From NCBI GenBank assembly GCA_963828505.1, contig CAWHFM010000003.1, positions 1-64,000 of the forward strand: 64,000 nt of DNA, given 5' to 3'. Both the position numbers and the translations under genes were made by a program. Below the pieces are notes generated by a model. The model saw only the letters and a program-made list of their open reading frames with translations, was not told the origin of the DNA and searched no databases. Position 1 is the stretch's first letter, and each line of letters starts with the position of its first letter. Positions 15,376-24,421 of the stretch are shown here, piece by piece. This DNA comes from Bog-473 sp963828505. Lineage in GTDB: Bacteria; Actinomycetota; Acidimicrobiia; Acidimicrobiales; RAAP-2.

Positions 15376-16928
15376 AGGGGCACGTTGCCGTGCTTGCGGC
15401 GCGGCAGCTCCTCGCGCTTGGACGCCAGGATGTCGAGACTGCGGCAGATGACGGCCCGCGTGTCGGCCGGCGAGATCACGTCGTCGACGTAGCCCCGCTC
15501 CGCCGCGATGTACGGGTTGGCGTAGCGCTCGGTGTACTCCTCAATCAGCTCGGCCCGCCGGGTGGCCGGGTCGGTCGCCTCGGCCAGCTCGCGGCGGTAG
15601 ACGATGTCGACCGCTCCATTGGGCCCCATGACGGCCAGCTCGGCCGAGGGCCAGGCGAAGGCCAGGTCGGCCCCGATCGACTTGGAGTTCATGACGACGT
15701 AGGCCCCGCCGTAGGCCTTGCGGGTGATGATCTGAATCCGCGGCACCGTCGACTCGCAGTAGGCGTAGAGCAGCTTGGCCCCGTGGCGGATGATCCCGCC
15801 GTACTCCTGGTCCGTCCCGGGAAGGAAGCCGGGGACGTCGACGAAGGTCAGGAGCGGGATGTTGAACGCGTCGCAGGTGCGCACGAAGCGCGACGCCTTC
15901 TCAGACGAGTCGATGTCGAGGACGCCGGCCAGCACCGCAGGCTGATTCCCGACGATCCCGACGACACGGCCGTTCATCCGGCCGAAGCCGCAGGTGATCG
16001 ACATCGCCCAGTGCCGGTGCACCTCGAAGTACTCGCCGTCGTCGACGACCGCCGTGATGATCCGCTTCATGTCGTAGGGCTGGTTGGGCGAGGTGGGCAG
16101 GAAGTCGACCAGTTCGGGCAGGGCCCGGTCCGGTTCGTCGGACCCGAGCTCGACCGGCGGCTCCTCGAGGTTGTTCGACGGCAGGAACGAAAGCAGGTGG
16201 CGGACGTCGTCCAGGCACGCCTTCTCGTCGGGCGAGACGAACGTGGCCACACCCGACTTGGTGGCGTGGCTCATGGCGCCCCCGAGCTCCTCGAGCGTCA
16301 CGTCCTCTCCGGTCACCGTCTTCACGACGTCGGGGCCGGTGATGAACATGTGCGAGGTGCCCTGGACCATGAAGATGAAGTCGGTCATGGCGGGTGAGTA
16401 GACGGCGCCCCCGGCGCAAGGACCGAGGATCACGCTGATCTGGGGGATGACGCCCGACGCAGTCACGTTGCGGTGGAAGATGCCCCCGTAGGAGTGGAGC
16501 GAGACGACGCCCTCCTGAATCCGGGCTCCCGCCCCGTCGTTGAGGCCGATCATCGGCACGCCGGTCGAGGCGGCGAGATCCATGACCTTGTGGATCTTCT
16601 CGGCGAAGACCTCGCCCAGAGCGCCGCCGAAGACGGTGAAGTCCTGGCTGAAGATGCACACGCGCCGCCCGTCGATGGTCCCGAAGCCGGTCACGACGCC
16701 GTCGGTATAGGGACGGTTGTCCTCGAGCCCCATGCCGTGCGCCCGGTGGCGGGCCAGCATGTCGAGCTCCTGGAAGGAATCCTCGTCCAGCAGGTAGTCG
16801 ATGCGCTCCCGGGCGGTCATCTTGCCCTTGGCGTGGTGGCGCTCGACCGCCTTGTCGCTGCCGGCGTGGAGGGCCTCGTTCTTGCGCTCGGCCAGCTCGG
16901 CCAGCCGCTCGGACATGGAGTGTTCCAT
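15372..16928 (-). CDS. pccB: acyl-CoA (propionyl/acetyl-CoA) carboxylase beta subunit
   Basis: A 518-residue carboxyltransferase that moves CO2 from biotin to acetyl- or propionyl-CoA. Landmarks are the ERIDYLLDEDSFQELD N-terminus, the oxyanion-hole GGs in LNDGAGARIQEG and GPCAGGAVYSPA, and in the second half the FVDVPGFLPGTDQEYGG and RKAYGGAYVVM segments with the biotin pocket. Length is usual for PccB/AccD5 types, and substrate choice cannot be decided here. The ATG at 16928 is supported by TAGCCT 7 nt upstream; an alternative ATG is 12 bp downstream. In this context it would feed propionyl-CoA, the end product of the ethylmalonyl-CoA pathway, into methylmalonyl-CoA. Confidence 0.93.
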   Translation of the reverse strand: MEHSMSERLAELAERKNEALHAGSDKAVERHHAKGKMTARERIDYLLDEDSFQELDMLARHRAHGMGLEDNRPYTDGVVTGFGTIDGRRVCIFSQDFTVFGGALGEVFAEKIHKVMDLAASTGVPMIGLNDGAGARIQEGVVSLHSYGGIFHRNVTASGVIPQISVILGPCAGGAVYSPAMTDFIFMVQGTSHMFITGPDVVKTVTGEDVTLEELGGAMSHATKSGVATFVSPDEKACLDDVRHLLSFLPSNNLEEPPVELGSDEPDRALPELVDFLPTSPNQPYDMKRIITAVVDDGEYFEVHRHWAMSITCGFGRMNGRVVGIVGNQPAVLAGVLDIDSSEKASRFVRTCDAFNIPLLTFVDVPGFLPGTDQEYGGIIRHGAKLLYAYCESTVPRIQIITRKAYGGAYVVMNSKSIGADLAFAWPSAELAVMGPNGAVDIVYRRELAEATDPATRRAELIEEYTERYANPYIAAERGYVDDVISPADTRAVICRSLDILASKREELPRRKHGNVPL

Positions 16929-17472
16929 CGGGCCGAGGCTATCGGTCCGGGACGGCCCTGAAATCTGCGCCCGCACGCCGCCACGCCCGCGCCCGGACTC
17001 GCTCGGGGAGACGTGATCGCGCTCTGACCAGGGCAGACGGGCCTGGAGGTGAAACCGACCCCGGTGGTCGGAGCCAGCGCCCCTGCCGGCAGGGATGTCC
17101 CCGGGCCTCAGTGACAGTGACCCGGCGCGGGCCTCTGCGGGAGGCACCGCTCCGACCTCTGGAGGCCGCCAGAAGAACTCCAGATGTGCTGAAGGAGGTT
17201 GAAGCTGGGAGACGGGACGCGGTCCGGCGCTACAACGAGCGGATTCCGGTATGTGGGCCGCCACACGTTCACGCACGGGAGCTTCCCGGGCCACGCCTCA
17301 GCCGCTGCCCGCGACCTCGCCTCCCCGGCCGTCCTGGCGCCCCGCCGTCGTGGCCGTCCTGGCGTCCCGGGAATTTGCTGGAGGGGTTGGCGGGGAGCCC
17401 GCCGGGCCCCCGCCGGGAGGGGTCGGCCCGGATCGAGGCGGTGGTCTCACCTTCGGGCAAGCGAAGCCGCGA
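16929..17472. other. divergent intergenic region, no gene seen
   Basis: About 540 bp of very GC-rich sequence between pccB (leftward) and the str operon (rightward). Frames stay open on both strands but their composition (Arg/Pro/Gly-rich) is that of shadow frames. It starts with a -10 box for pccB (16936-16941) and ends at the str promoter. An AAGGAGGT at 17193-17200 is not followed by a convincing gene. Confidence 0.5.
16936..16941 (-). promoter_or_regulatory. -10 box of a likely leaderless promoter for pccB
   Basis: TAGCCT on the minus strand 7 nt before the ATG at 16928. No ribosome-binding site is visible. Confidence 0.45.
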
Positions 17473-17501
17473 TTGTCGACCCCCCAGGCAGCCGCTATAA
17501 T
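17473..17501 (+). promoter_or_regulatory. str operon promoter
   Basis: TTGTCG (17473-17478), a 17-bp spacer and a perfect TATAAT (17496-17501) form the best sigma-70-type promoter in the window. The predicted start near 17508 leaves a leader of about 75 nt before rpsL. Confidence 0.8.
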
Positions 17502-17511
17502 TTTCGTTCTG

Positions 17512-17563
17512 CCATGTGCGGCTTTGGCCGGCGCGGACCGGCGCAGCACATGGGTCACATTTT
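17512..17563 (+). promoter_or_regulatory. rpsL leader hairpin followed by T-run, possible attenuator
   Basis: CCATGTGC (17512-17519) pairs with GCACATGG (17546-17553), and inside it GCCGG (17527-17531) pairs with CCGGC (17538-17542). Five T residues follow at about 17559-17563. Lying between the promoter and the rpsL ribosome-binding site, it has the layout of a transcription attenuator. This is inference from structure only. Confidence 0.5.
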
Positions 17564-17582
17564 TCGTACAGAGAGGCAGCGC

Positions 17583-17954
17583 GTGCCCACGATCGCCCAG
17601 CTCGTCCGCAAAGGACGGCAGGCCAAGGTAACAAAGACCAAGACCCCCGCTTTGAAGGGCGCGCCCCAGCGGCGGGGGGTGTGCACGCGCGTCTACACGA
17701 CCACCCCCAAGAAGCCCAACTCCGCCCTCCGCAAGGTGGCCCGCGTCCGACTGTCGTCGGGCGTCGAGATCACGGCCTATATCCCCGGCGTGGGCCACAA
17801 CCTCCAGGAGCACTCCATCGTCCTGGTGCGTGGCGGCCGGGTGAAGGACCTGCCGGGCGTGCGGTACAAGGTCGTGCGCGGCGCGCTCGACACGTCGGGC
17901 GTGCGCGAGCGCAGCCAGGCCCGCAGCCGCTACGGCGCCAAGAAGGAGTCATAG
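17583..17954 (+). CDS. rpsL: 30S ribosomal protein S12 (uS12)
   Basis: A 123-residue decoding-centre protein of the small subunit. The N-terminus PTIAQLVRKGR, the KKPNSALRK loop (streptomycin-sensitivity Lys intact) and the end RSRYGAKK are all canonical. The GTG start at 17583 gives normal length and has AGAGAGGCAGC upstream. First gene of the str operon, followed by rpsG after 3 bp. Confidence 0.97.
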   Translation: MPTIAQLVRKGRQAKVTKTKTPALKGAPQRRGVCTRVYTTTPKKPNSALRKVARVRLSSGVEITAYIPGVGHNLQEHSIVLVRGGRVKDLPGVRYKVVRGALDTSGVRERSQARSRYGAKKES

Positions 17955-17957
17955 CCG

Positions 17958-18428
17958 ATGCCTCGTAATGGACCCGCCACTCGCCGGGAACTGGCCCCGG
18001 ACCCCGTCTACCGCTCGGTCCTCGTGACCCAGGTGGTCAACAAGGTGCTCTCGCGCGGCAAGCGCACGCTGGCCGAGCGCATCGTCTACACCGCCCTGGA
18101 GCAGGTGCAGGAGAAGTCCGGCGGGGACCCGGTGGCCGCGCTCAAGCGCGCGGTCGAGAACACCCGGCCCGAGGTCGAGGTGAAGTCGCGTCGCGTCGGC
18201 GGTGCCACGTACCAGGTCCCGGTCGAGGTGCGGCCGCGCCGCGCCACGACGCTGGCCATCCGTTGGCTCACCACCTACTCGCGCCAACGCCGGGAGAAGA
18301 CGATGGCCGAGCGCCTGGCGGGTGAGATCCTGGACGCGTCGAACAGCATCGGCGCGTCGGTGAAGCGGCGCGAGGACATGCACAAGATGGCGGAGTCGAA
18401 CCGCGCCTTCGCCCACTACCGCTGGTAG
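17958..18428 (+). CDS. rpsG: 30S ribosomal protein S7 (uS7)
   Basis: A 156-residue protein that organises the head of the small subunit and contacts the E-site tRNA. It has the typical PRNGPATRRELAPDP N-terminus and the VGGATYQVPVEV beta-hairpin segment. It ends in AHYRW as expected. The ATG lies 3 bp after the rpsL stop and fusA follows after 11 bp. Confidence 0.97.
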   Translation: MPRNGPATRRELAPDPVYRSVLVTQVVNKVLSRGKRTLAERIVYTALEQVQEKSGGDPVAALKRAVENTRPEVEVKSRRVGGATYQVPVEVRPRRATTLAIRWLTTYSRQRREKTMAERLAGEILDASNSIGASVKRREDMHKMAESNRAFAHYRW

Positions 18429-18439
18429 GGGAGCCACTC

Positions 18440-20539
18440 ATGGCAGACCCGACGCCATCCCGCGACTTTCCGCTGGCCCGTACCCGCAACATCGGGATCA
18501 TGGCCCACATCGACGCGGGCAAGACGACCACAACCGAGCGCATCCTCTACTACACCGGTCGCAACTACAAGATCGGCGAGGTGCACGAGGGCGCCGCCAC
18601 CATGGACTGGATGGTCCAGGAGCAGGAGCGCGGCATCACGATCACGTCCGCCGCGACGACGTGCTCGTGGCGCGACAACTGGATCAACATCATCGACACC
18701 CCGGGCCACGTCGACTTCACCGTCGAGGTGGAGCGCTCGCTGCGCGTCCTCGACGGCGCGGTGGCGGTGTTCGACGCCGTCGCGGGCGTGGAGCCGCAGA
18801 CCGAGACGGTGTGGCGGCAGGCCAACAAGTACAACGTGCCCCGCATCTGCTTCGTCAACAAGATGGACCGCATCGGCGCCGACTTCGAGCGCACGGTGCA
18901 GATGATCCGGGACCGCCTCGACGCGCTGCCGGCGGTCATTCAGCTGCCCATCGGCGTCGAGTCCGAGTTCAAGGGCGTCGTCGATCTGCTCGAGGAGAAG
19001 GCCCTGGTCTGGTCTTCGGACATGGGCGAGGAGTGGGAGACCCTCGACGTGCCCGGCGCCATGGCGTCGGAGGTCGAGGACGCCCGGCACCAGCTGATTG
19101 ACGTCGTCTCGAACTTCGACGACACCATCATGGAGAAGTATCTGGCCGAGGAGCCCATCACGGCCGACGACCTGCGCCGTGCCCTGCGCACGGCCACGCT
19201 GGCCGCGGCGGTGGTTCCGGTGCTCTGCGGCTCGGCCTTCAAGAACAAGGGCGTCCAGCCCATGCTCGACGCCGTCATCGACTACCTCCCGAGCCCACTC
19301 GACCTGCCGCCGACTGAGGGGCACAAGCCGGGCAAGCCCGACGAGTTGGAGGAGCGGAAGGCGGACGACAGCGATGCCTTCTCCGCGCTCGCCTTCAAGA
19401 TCATGACCGACCCCTACGTCGGCAAGCTCACCTACATCAGGGTCTACTCGGGCACGCTGGCCAAGGGCGGGTCCGTCCAGAACTCGACCAAGGACAAGAA
19501 GGAGCGGGTCGGGCGCATCCTCCAGATGCACGCCAACCACCGGGAGGACAAGGACGCCATTTACGCCGGCGACATCATGGCCGTGGTCGGGCTGAAGAAC
19601 ACGACGACGGGCGACACGCTGTCCGACATCGCACACCCGATCGTGCTCGAGGCCCTCGAGTTCCCCGAGCCCGTCATCCACGTCGCGGTCGAGCCCAAGA
19701 CGAAGGCGGACCAGGACAAGCTCTCTCGCGCCCTCTACGCCCTCTCGGAGGAGGACCCGACCTTCCGGGTGCGCTCCGACGAGGAGACCGGCCAGACCGT
19801 CATCTCGGGCATGGGTGAGCTCCACCTGGAGGTCCTCGTGGACCGCATGCTGCGCGAGTTCTCGGTCGACGCCAACGTGGGCAAGCCCCAGGTGGCCTAC
19901 CGCGAGACCATCCGCGACACGGTGGTGAAGGTGGAGGAGAGGTACATCCGCCAGACCGGCGGCCGCGGCCAGTACGGCCACGTGGTCATCAGCGCCGAGC
20001 CGACCGGGCCGGGCGGAGGCTACGAGTTCATCGACAAGATCACCGGCGGCGTCATCCCCAAGGAGTACATCCCCTCGGTCGACGCCGGGATTCAGGAGGC
20101 GCTCACCTCCGGTGTGCTGGCCGGCTACCCGACGGTCGACGTCCGCGTCACGCTCACCTACGGGTCGTACCACGACGTGGACTCCTCGGAGATGGCCTTC
20201 AAAATCGCCGGGTCGATGGCGATAAAGAAGGCGCTGAGAGCGGCCCGCCCGGTGCTCCTCGAGCCGGTCATGGCGGTCACCGTGACCACGCCCGAGGACT
20301 ACGTGGGTGACGTGATGGGCGACCTCTCCTCCCGGCGGGGCCGGGTGGGCATGATGGAACAGCTGGGCACGAGCCAAGTGATCAACGCACACGTACCGCT
20401 GGCCGACATGTTCGGCTACGCTACCGACCTGCGTTCGCGCACCCAGGGTCGCGCCACGTACACGATGCAGTTCGATTCGTACAACGAGGTGCCCGAGTCG
20501 ATCTCGAAGGAGATCATCGCCCGGGCCACCGGGGAGTAG
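18440..20539 (+). CDS. fusA: elongation factor G
   Basis: A 699-residue translational GTPase that drives translocation and ribosome recycling. G1 is in AHIDAGKTTTTER, G3 in DTPGHVDFT and G4 in NKMDR. Domain IV has GGRGQYGHVVI and domain V the C-terminal YTMQFDSY. Full length for the bacterial family. It is the third gene of the str operon. Downstream there is a 137-bp spacer with two hairpins before tuf. Confidence 0.97.
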   Translation: MADPTPSRDFPLARTRNIGIMAHIDAGKTTTTERILYYTGRNYKIGEVHEGAATMDWMVQEQERGITITSAATTCSWRDNWINIIDTPGHVDFTVEVERSLRVLDGAVAVFDAVAGVEPQTETVWRQANKYNVPRICFVNKMDRIGADFERTVQMIRDRLDALPAVIQLPIGVESEFKGVVDLLEEKALVWSSDMGEEWETLDVPGAMASEVEDARHQLIDVVSNFDDTIMEKYLAEEPITADDLRRALRTATLAAAVVPVLCGSAFKNKGVQPMLDAVIDYLPSPLDLPPTEGHKPGKPDELEERKADDSDAFSALAFKIMTDPYVGKLTYIRVYSGTLAKGGSVQNSTKDKKERVGRILQMHANHREDKDAIYAGDIMAVVGLKNTTTGDTLSDIAHPIVLEALEFPEPVIHVAVEPKTKADQDKLSRALYALSEEDPTFRVRSDEETGQTVISGMGELHLEVLVDRMLREFSVDANVGKPQVAYRETIRDTVVKVEERYIRQTGGRGQYGHVVISAEPTGPGGGYEFIDKITGGVIPKEYIPSVDAGIQEALTSGVLAGYPTVDVRVTLTYGSYHDVDSSEMAFKIAGSMAIKKALRAARPVLLEPVMAVTVTTPEDYVGDVMGDLSSRRGRVGMMEQLGTSQVINAHVPLADMFGYATDLRSRTQGRATYTMQFDSYNEVPESISKEIIARATGE

Positions 20540-20557
20540 GCCCGGGCCCGATCGGCC

Positions 20558-20650
20558 GCCGGGGACGGAGATCCCCGGCCACGAACCGGGCACAACCTGG
20601 GCAAAACCACAGATCGCAGCAGTAACGAGAACGGGGGCCACGGTGGCCCC
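20558..20650 (+). promoter_or_regulatory. two hairpins in the fusA-tuf spacer
   Basis: The first hairpin is GCCGGGGA/TCCCCGGC (20558-20565 and 20572-20579) with a 6-nt loop. The second is GGGGCC/GGCCCC (20634-20639 and 20645-20650). They could reduce readthrough, protect the tuf 5' end, or mark a processing site. No clear promoter hexamers were found for a separate tuf transcript. Confidence 0.5.
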
Positions 20651-20676
20651 TTCCGAGAGCAGGTAGGAGCGAGGCG

Positions 20677-21864
<1,188 letters not shown>

Positions 21865-21886
21865 GAATAGGACAGGTCTCCGAACC

Positions 21887-22213
21887 ATGGCAGAGGGCCC
21901 GAAGCAGAAGATCCGTATCAGGCTCAAGGCCTATGACCACGAGATCCTCGACCAGTCGACCGAGAAGATCGTCCAGACGGTGCTGCGCACGCAGGCCAAG
22001 GTGCTGGGGCCCGTGCCCCTCCCCACCGACAAGCACCGCTACACGGTGATTCGCTCGCCGCACAAGTACAAGGACTCGCGGGAGCACTTCGAAATGCGGG
22101 TGCACAAGCGCCTGGTGGACATCGTCGATCACACGCCGAAGACGGTGGACTCGCTCCAGCGGCTCGACCTGCCGGCGGGCGTCGACATCGAGATCAAGAT
22201 CCAGACCGCCTAG
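21887..22213 (+). CDS. rpsJ: 30S ribosomal protein S10 (uS10)
   Basis: A 108-residue head protein of the small subunit that also acts in antitermination as NusE. The core KIRIRLKAYDHEILDQS and IRSPHKYKDSREHFEMR are typical. A few extra residues at the N-terminus and C-terminus. Here it ends the str operon and is separated by 278 bp from rplC, its usual next neighbour. Confidence 0.97.
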   Translation: MAEGPKQKIRIRLKAYDHEILDQSTEKIVQTVLRTQAKVLGPVPLPTDKHRYTVIRSPHKYKDSREHFEMRVHKRLVDIVDHTPKTVDSLQRLDLPAGVDIEIKIQTA

Positions 22214-22298
22214 CCCGGGCGGCTCGGTCCGGACCGCCTGGTCCGGTGGCCTGGTCAGGACCCTCCAAAGCGCCTGGCGGAGGGGTCGGGACGTGGTG

Positions 22299-22450
22299 TA
22301 ATGTCGGAAGCCGCCATTTTTGGCGGCGTAGCAGGCTTCAGCGGTGCCCTCGAGCGCTGCGCGGACAGCAGACGTGCGTGATCGCCGGCTTCGGTCGGGA
22401 CCTCACGCCGAACCATTCGAGCGCTCCGCTCGGGATTCCCGGGCGGAGCG
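22299..22450 (+). promoter_or_regulatory. candidate promoter and hairpin leader before rplC
   Basis: A TAATGT box (22299-22304) is followed by the hairpin CCGCCA-TTTT-TGGCGG (22311-22326), which would sit at the 5' end of the message. A larger two-part hairpin follows: CGCTCCGC (22422-22429) pairs with GCGGAGCG (22443-22450) around an inner CGGG/CCCG stem. No clear -35 is visible. The arrangement suggests a separate, possibly autoregulated S10-operon transcript. Confidence 0.45.
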
Positions 22451-22491
22451 TTGGCGTGCTCAGGGCTCCGCCCGAGCACAGGGAGAAGAAC

Positions 22492-23151
22492 GTGGCAAGC
22501 AAGGCGATCGTCGGCGAGAAAGTCGGCATGACCCAGGTCTGGGACGACCAGAACCGCGCCGTTCCGGTGACGGTGTTGAAGGTCGCGCCCGTGCGCGTCG
22601 TGCAGATCAAGAGGCCCGAGTCCGACGGGTACTCCGCGCTTCAGGTGACGTGGGGGTTCCGACGCTCGTCCACGCTGACCAAGCCCGAGCTCGGCCACTA
22701 CTCCAAGGCGAGCGTCGCACCGGGGCGCCGGCTGGTCGAGCTCCGCCTCGACGACGTGGCGGACTACGCCGTGGGCCAGGAGCTGACGGCCGATCTGTGG
22801 GAGGCGGGGGAGCGGGTCGACGCCATCGCCGTGAGCAAGGGCAAGGGCTTCGCCGGCGGCATGAAGCGGCACAACTTCCGCGGCCAGGGCGCTTCGCACG
22901 GCAACCACCGCAGCCACCGGGTGCCCGGCGCCATCGGCGCGTGCGCCACACCGTCGCGGGTGTTCAAGGGCACGCGCATGGCAGGCCAGATGGGAGCACA
23001 ACAGGTCACCGCCCTGAATCTCGAGGTGGTCCAGGCCGACGCCGAGCGCCAGCTGGTGCTGGTGAAGGGGGCCGTTCCCGGGGCGAGGGGCAGCGTGGTG
23101 CTGTTGCGCAACTCGGTGAAGACCCCGGCCAAGGCAGGGGGCAGGCGATGA
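22492..23151 (+). CDS. rplC: 50S ribosomal protein L3 (uL3)
   Basis: A 219-residue large-subunit protein near the peptidyl transferase centre. It has the N-terminal VGEKVGMTQVWDD and the conserved loop FAGGMKRHNFRGQGASHGNHRSHR. Start GTG at 22492 with GGGAGAAG upstream. The longer in-frame extension upstream lies in the leader and is rejected. Overlaps rplD by ATGA. Confidence 0.97.
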   Translation: MASKAIVGEKVGMTQVWDDQNRAVPVTVLKVAPVRVVQIKRPESDGYSALQVTWGFRRSSTLTKPELGHYSKASVAPGRRLVELRLDDVADYAVGQELTADLWEAGERVDAIAVSKGKGFAGGMKRHNFRGQGASHGNHRSHRVPGAIGACATPSRVFKGTRMAGQMGAQQVTALNLEVVQADAERQLVLVKGAVPGARGSVVLLRNSVKTPAKAGGRR

Positions 23152-24125
23152 CGGCAACCGGCACCGTGCTGCGCCATCAGGTAAAGAAAGACCGGCCCGA
23201 GCTGGTTGTCCGCACCGCGATCCGCCGCAACGCGTCCGGTCATGACCTGGGCACGGTCGAGCTCGAACCGTCCCTCTTCGGCCTGACGCCCAATCGCGCC
23301 GTGCTGCACCAGGTCGTCACGGCGCAGCTCGCCGGCACGCGGTCGGGGACCCAGTCCACCAAGACGCGGGCCGAGGTCCGCGGCGGCGGCGCCAAGCCCT
23401 TCCGCCAGAAGGGCACGGGCCGCGCCCGTCAGGGAAGCAGCCGCTCGCCCTCCATGAACGGCGGCGGGGTGGCCCTCGGGCCCAAGCCGCGCAGCTATGC
23501 CCAGCGCACCCCGAAGAAGATGGTGCATCTGGCCCTGCTCTCGGCTCTGAGCGACCGGGCCGACATCGGCCGGATCTGCGTGGTCGACGACTGGAAGATT
23601 GAGGAGCCCAGCACCAGGGACGCCGCCACCATCGTCCGCAGGCTCAAGCTGGACGGTTTGGTGCTCGTCGTGCTCGACCGCGAGGAGCTCGACGTGGAGC
23701 GGTCCTTCGCCAACCTCCAAAAGGTCCAAACGACGACGTTCACCGGGCTCATTGCGCACGACATCCTGCGGGCCGACTGGCTGGTCTTCTCCGACCGCAC
23801 GCTGCCCACGGCGTCATCGGGCGCTCCCGTGACCGGTGGCGACGAGGCGGAAGCGGACTCCGACACGGTCGAGGCGGACACGGTAGAGGCGGATACGGAC
23901 ACGGACACGGTCGAGGCGGACACGGTCGAGGCGGATACGGACACGGACACGGTCGACACGGTCGACACGGTCGACACGGTCGAGGCGGATACGGACACGA
24001 TCGAGGCGGCCGCCCCTGAGGCGGCGGAAGCGCAGGCCGGGGCAGCAGACGCCGATGCCGTGACCGACGCCGGCGCCGACACCGAGACCGACAGTCCGAG
24101 CGAGGAGGCCGACGCCGATGCGTGA
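23148..24125 (+). CDS. rplD: 50S ribosomal protein L4 (uL4) with long acidic repeat tail
   Basis: A 325-residue protein, against about 205-225 for the family. Residues 1-220 are a normal uL4: the extended loop KTRAEVRGGGAKPFRQKGTG is intact and the core ends in DWLVFSDRTLP. Residues 221-325 contain no Lys or Arg and consist largely of VEADT, DTDT and VDT repeats, then an Ala/Glu/Asp-rich end. The repeats are mirrored by 9-15 bp direct repeats in the DNA (about 23851-24010). The tail is probably disordered and strongly negative. ATG overlaps the rplC stop by 4 bp, and rplW starts 8 bp before this stop. Confidence 0.95.
   Translation: MTATGTVLRHQVKKDRPELVVRTAIRRNASGHDLGTVELEPSLFGLTPNRAVLHQVVTAQLAGTRSGTQSTKTRAEVRGGGAKPFRQKGTGRARQGSSRSPSMNGGGVALGPKPRSYAQRTPKKMVHLALLSALSDRADIGRICVVDDWKIEEPSTRDAATIVRRLKLDGLVLVVLDREELDVERSFANLQKVQTTTFTGLIAHDILRADWLVFSDRTLPTASSGAPVTGGDEAEADSDTVEADTVEADTDTDTVEADTVEADTDTDTVDTVDTVDTVEADTDTIEAAAPEAAEAQAGAADADAVTDAGADTETDSPSEEADADA
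23851..24010 (+). repeat. minisatellite-like repeats coding the uL4 acidic tail
   Basis: Repeated units of the GACACGGTC and GAGGCGGA(T/C)ACG type run through the tail of rplD in frame. A 48-bp block appears nearly twice (around 23866-23953), followed by four consecutive 9-bp GACACGGTC units. Unit lengths are multiples of three, so copy changes would keep the frame. Confidence 0.8.
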
Positions 24126-24408
24126 TGCCATGTCGGTGCTCATCCGGCCGGTGGTCTCCGAGAAGAGCTACGCGCTCATGGAGAAGAGCGTCTACGTCTT
24201 CATCGTCGACCGCCATGCCACCAAGATCGACGTCCGCCACGCCGTCGAGCAAGCCTTCAGCGTGCGTGTGACCAAGGTGAACACGCTCAACCGAAAGGGG
24301 AAGGCGACGCGCAACCGGCGCACCAACGTGAAGGGGAGCCGCCCCGACACCAAGCGCGCCATCGTGACGCTGCACCCCGACGATTCCATCGACCTGTTCG
24401 AGTTCTGA
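24118..24408 (+). CDS. rplW: 50S ribosomal protein L23 (uL23)
   Basis: A 96-residue protein at the exit of the peptide tunnel that docks trigger factor and SRP. It has the typical LIRPVVSEKSYALME start and the VNTLNRKGK segment. It overlaps rplD by 8 bp and precedes rplB by 13 bp. Confidence 0.96.
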   Translation: MRDAMSVLIRPVVSEKSYALMEKSVYVFIVDRHATKIDVRHAVEQAFSVRVTKVNTLNRKGKATRNRRTNVKGSRPDTKRAIVTLHPDDSIDLFEF

Positions 24409-24421
24409 TCAGGGGACCGTC

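Noticed and set aside
16929..17294. Possible 122-residue N-terminal extension of the carboxylase beta subunit
   Set aside because: Composition is not protein-like, family members start near the ATG at 16928, and a promoter box lies 7 nt before that ATG.
17199..17582. Upstream in-frame extension of rpsL, starting near an AAGGAGGT
   Set aside because: It would run through the str promoter and leader hairpin and is not conserved in S12.
18416..20641. A 741-codon minus-strand frame opposite fusA
   Set aside because: Exactly overlaps the conserved EF-G gene and has no recognisable motifs.
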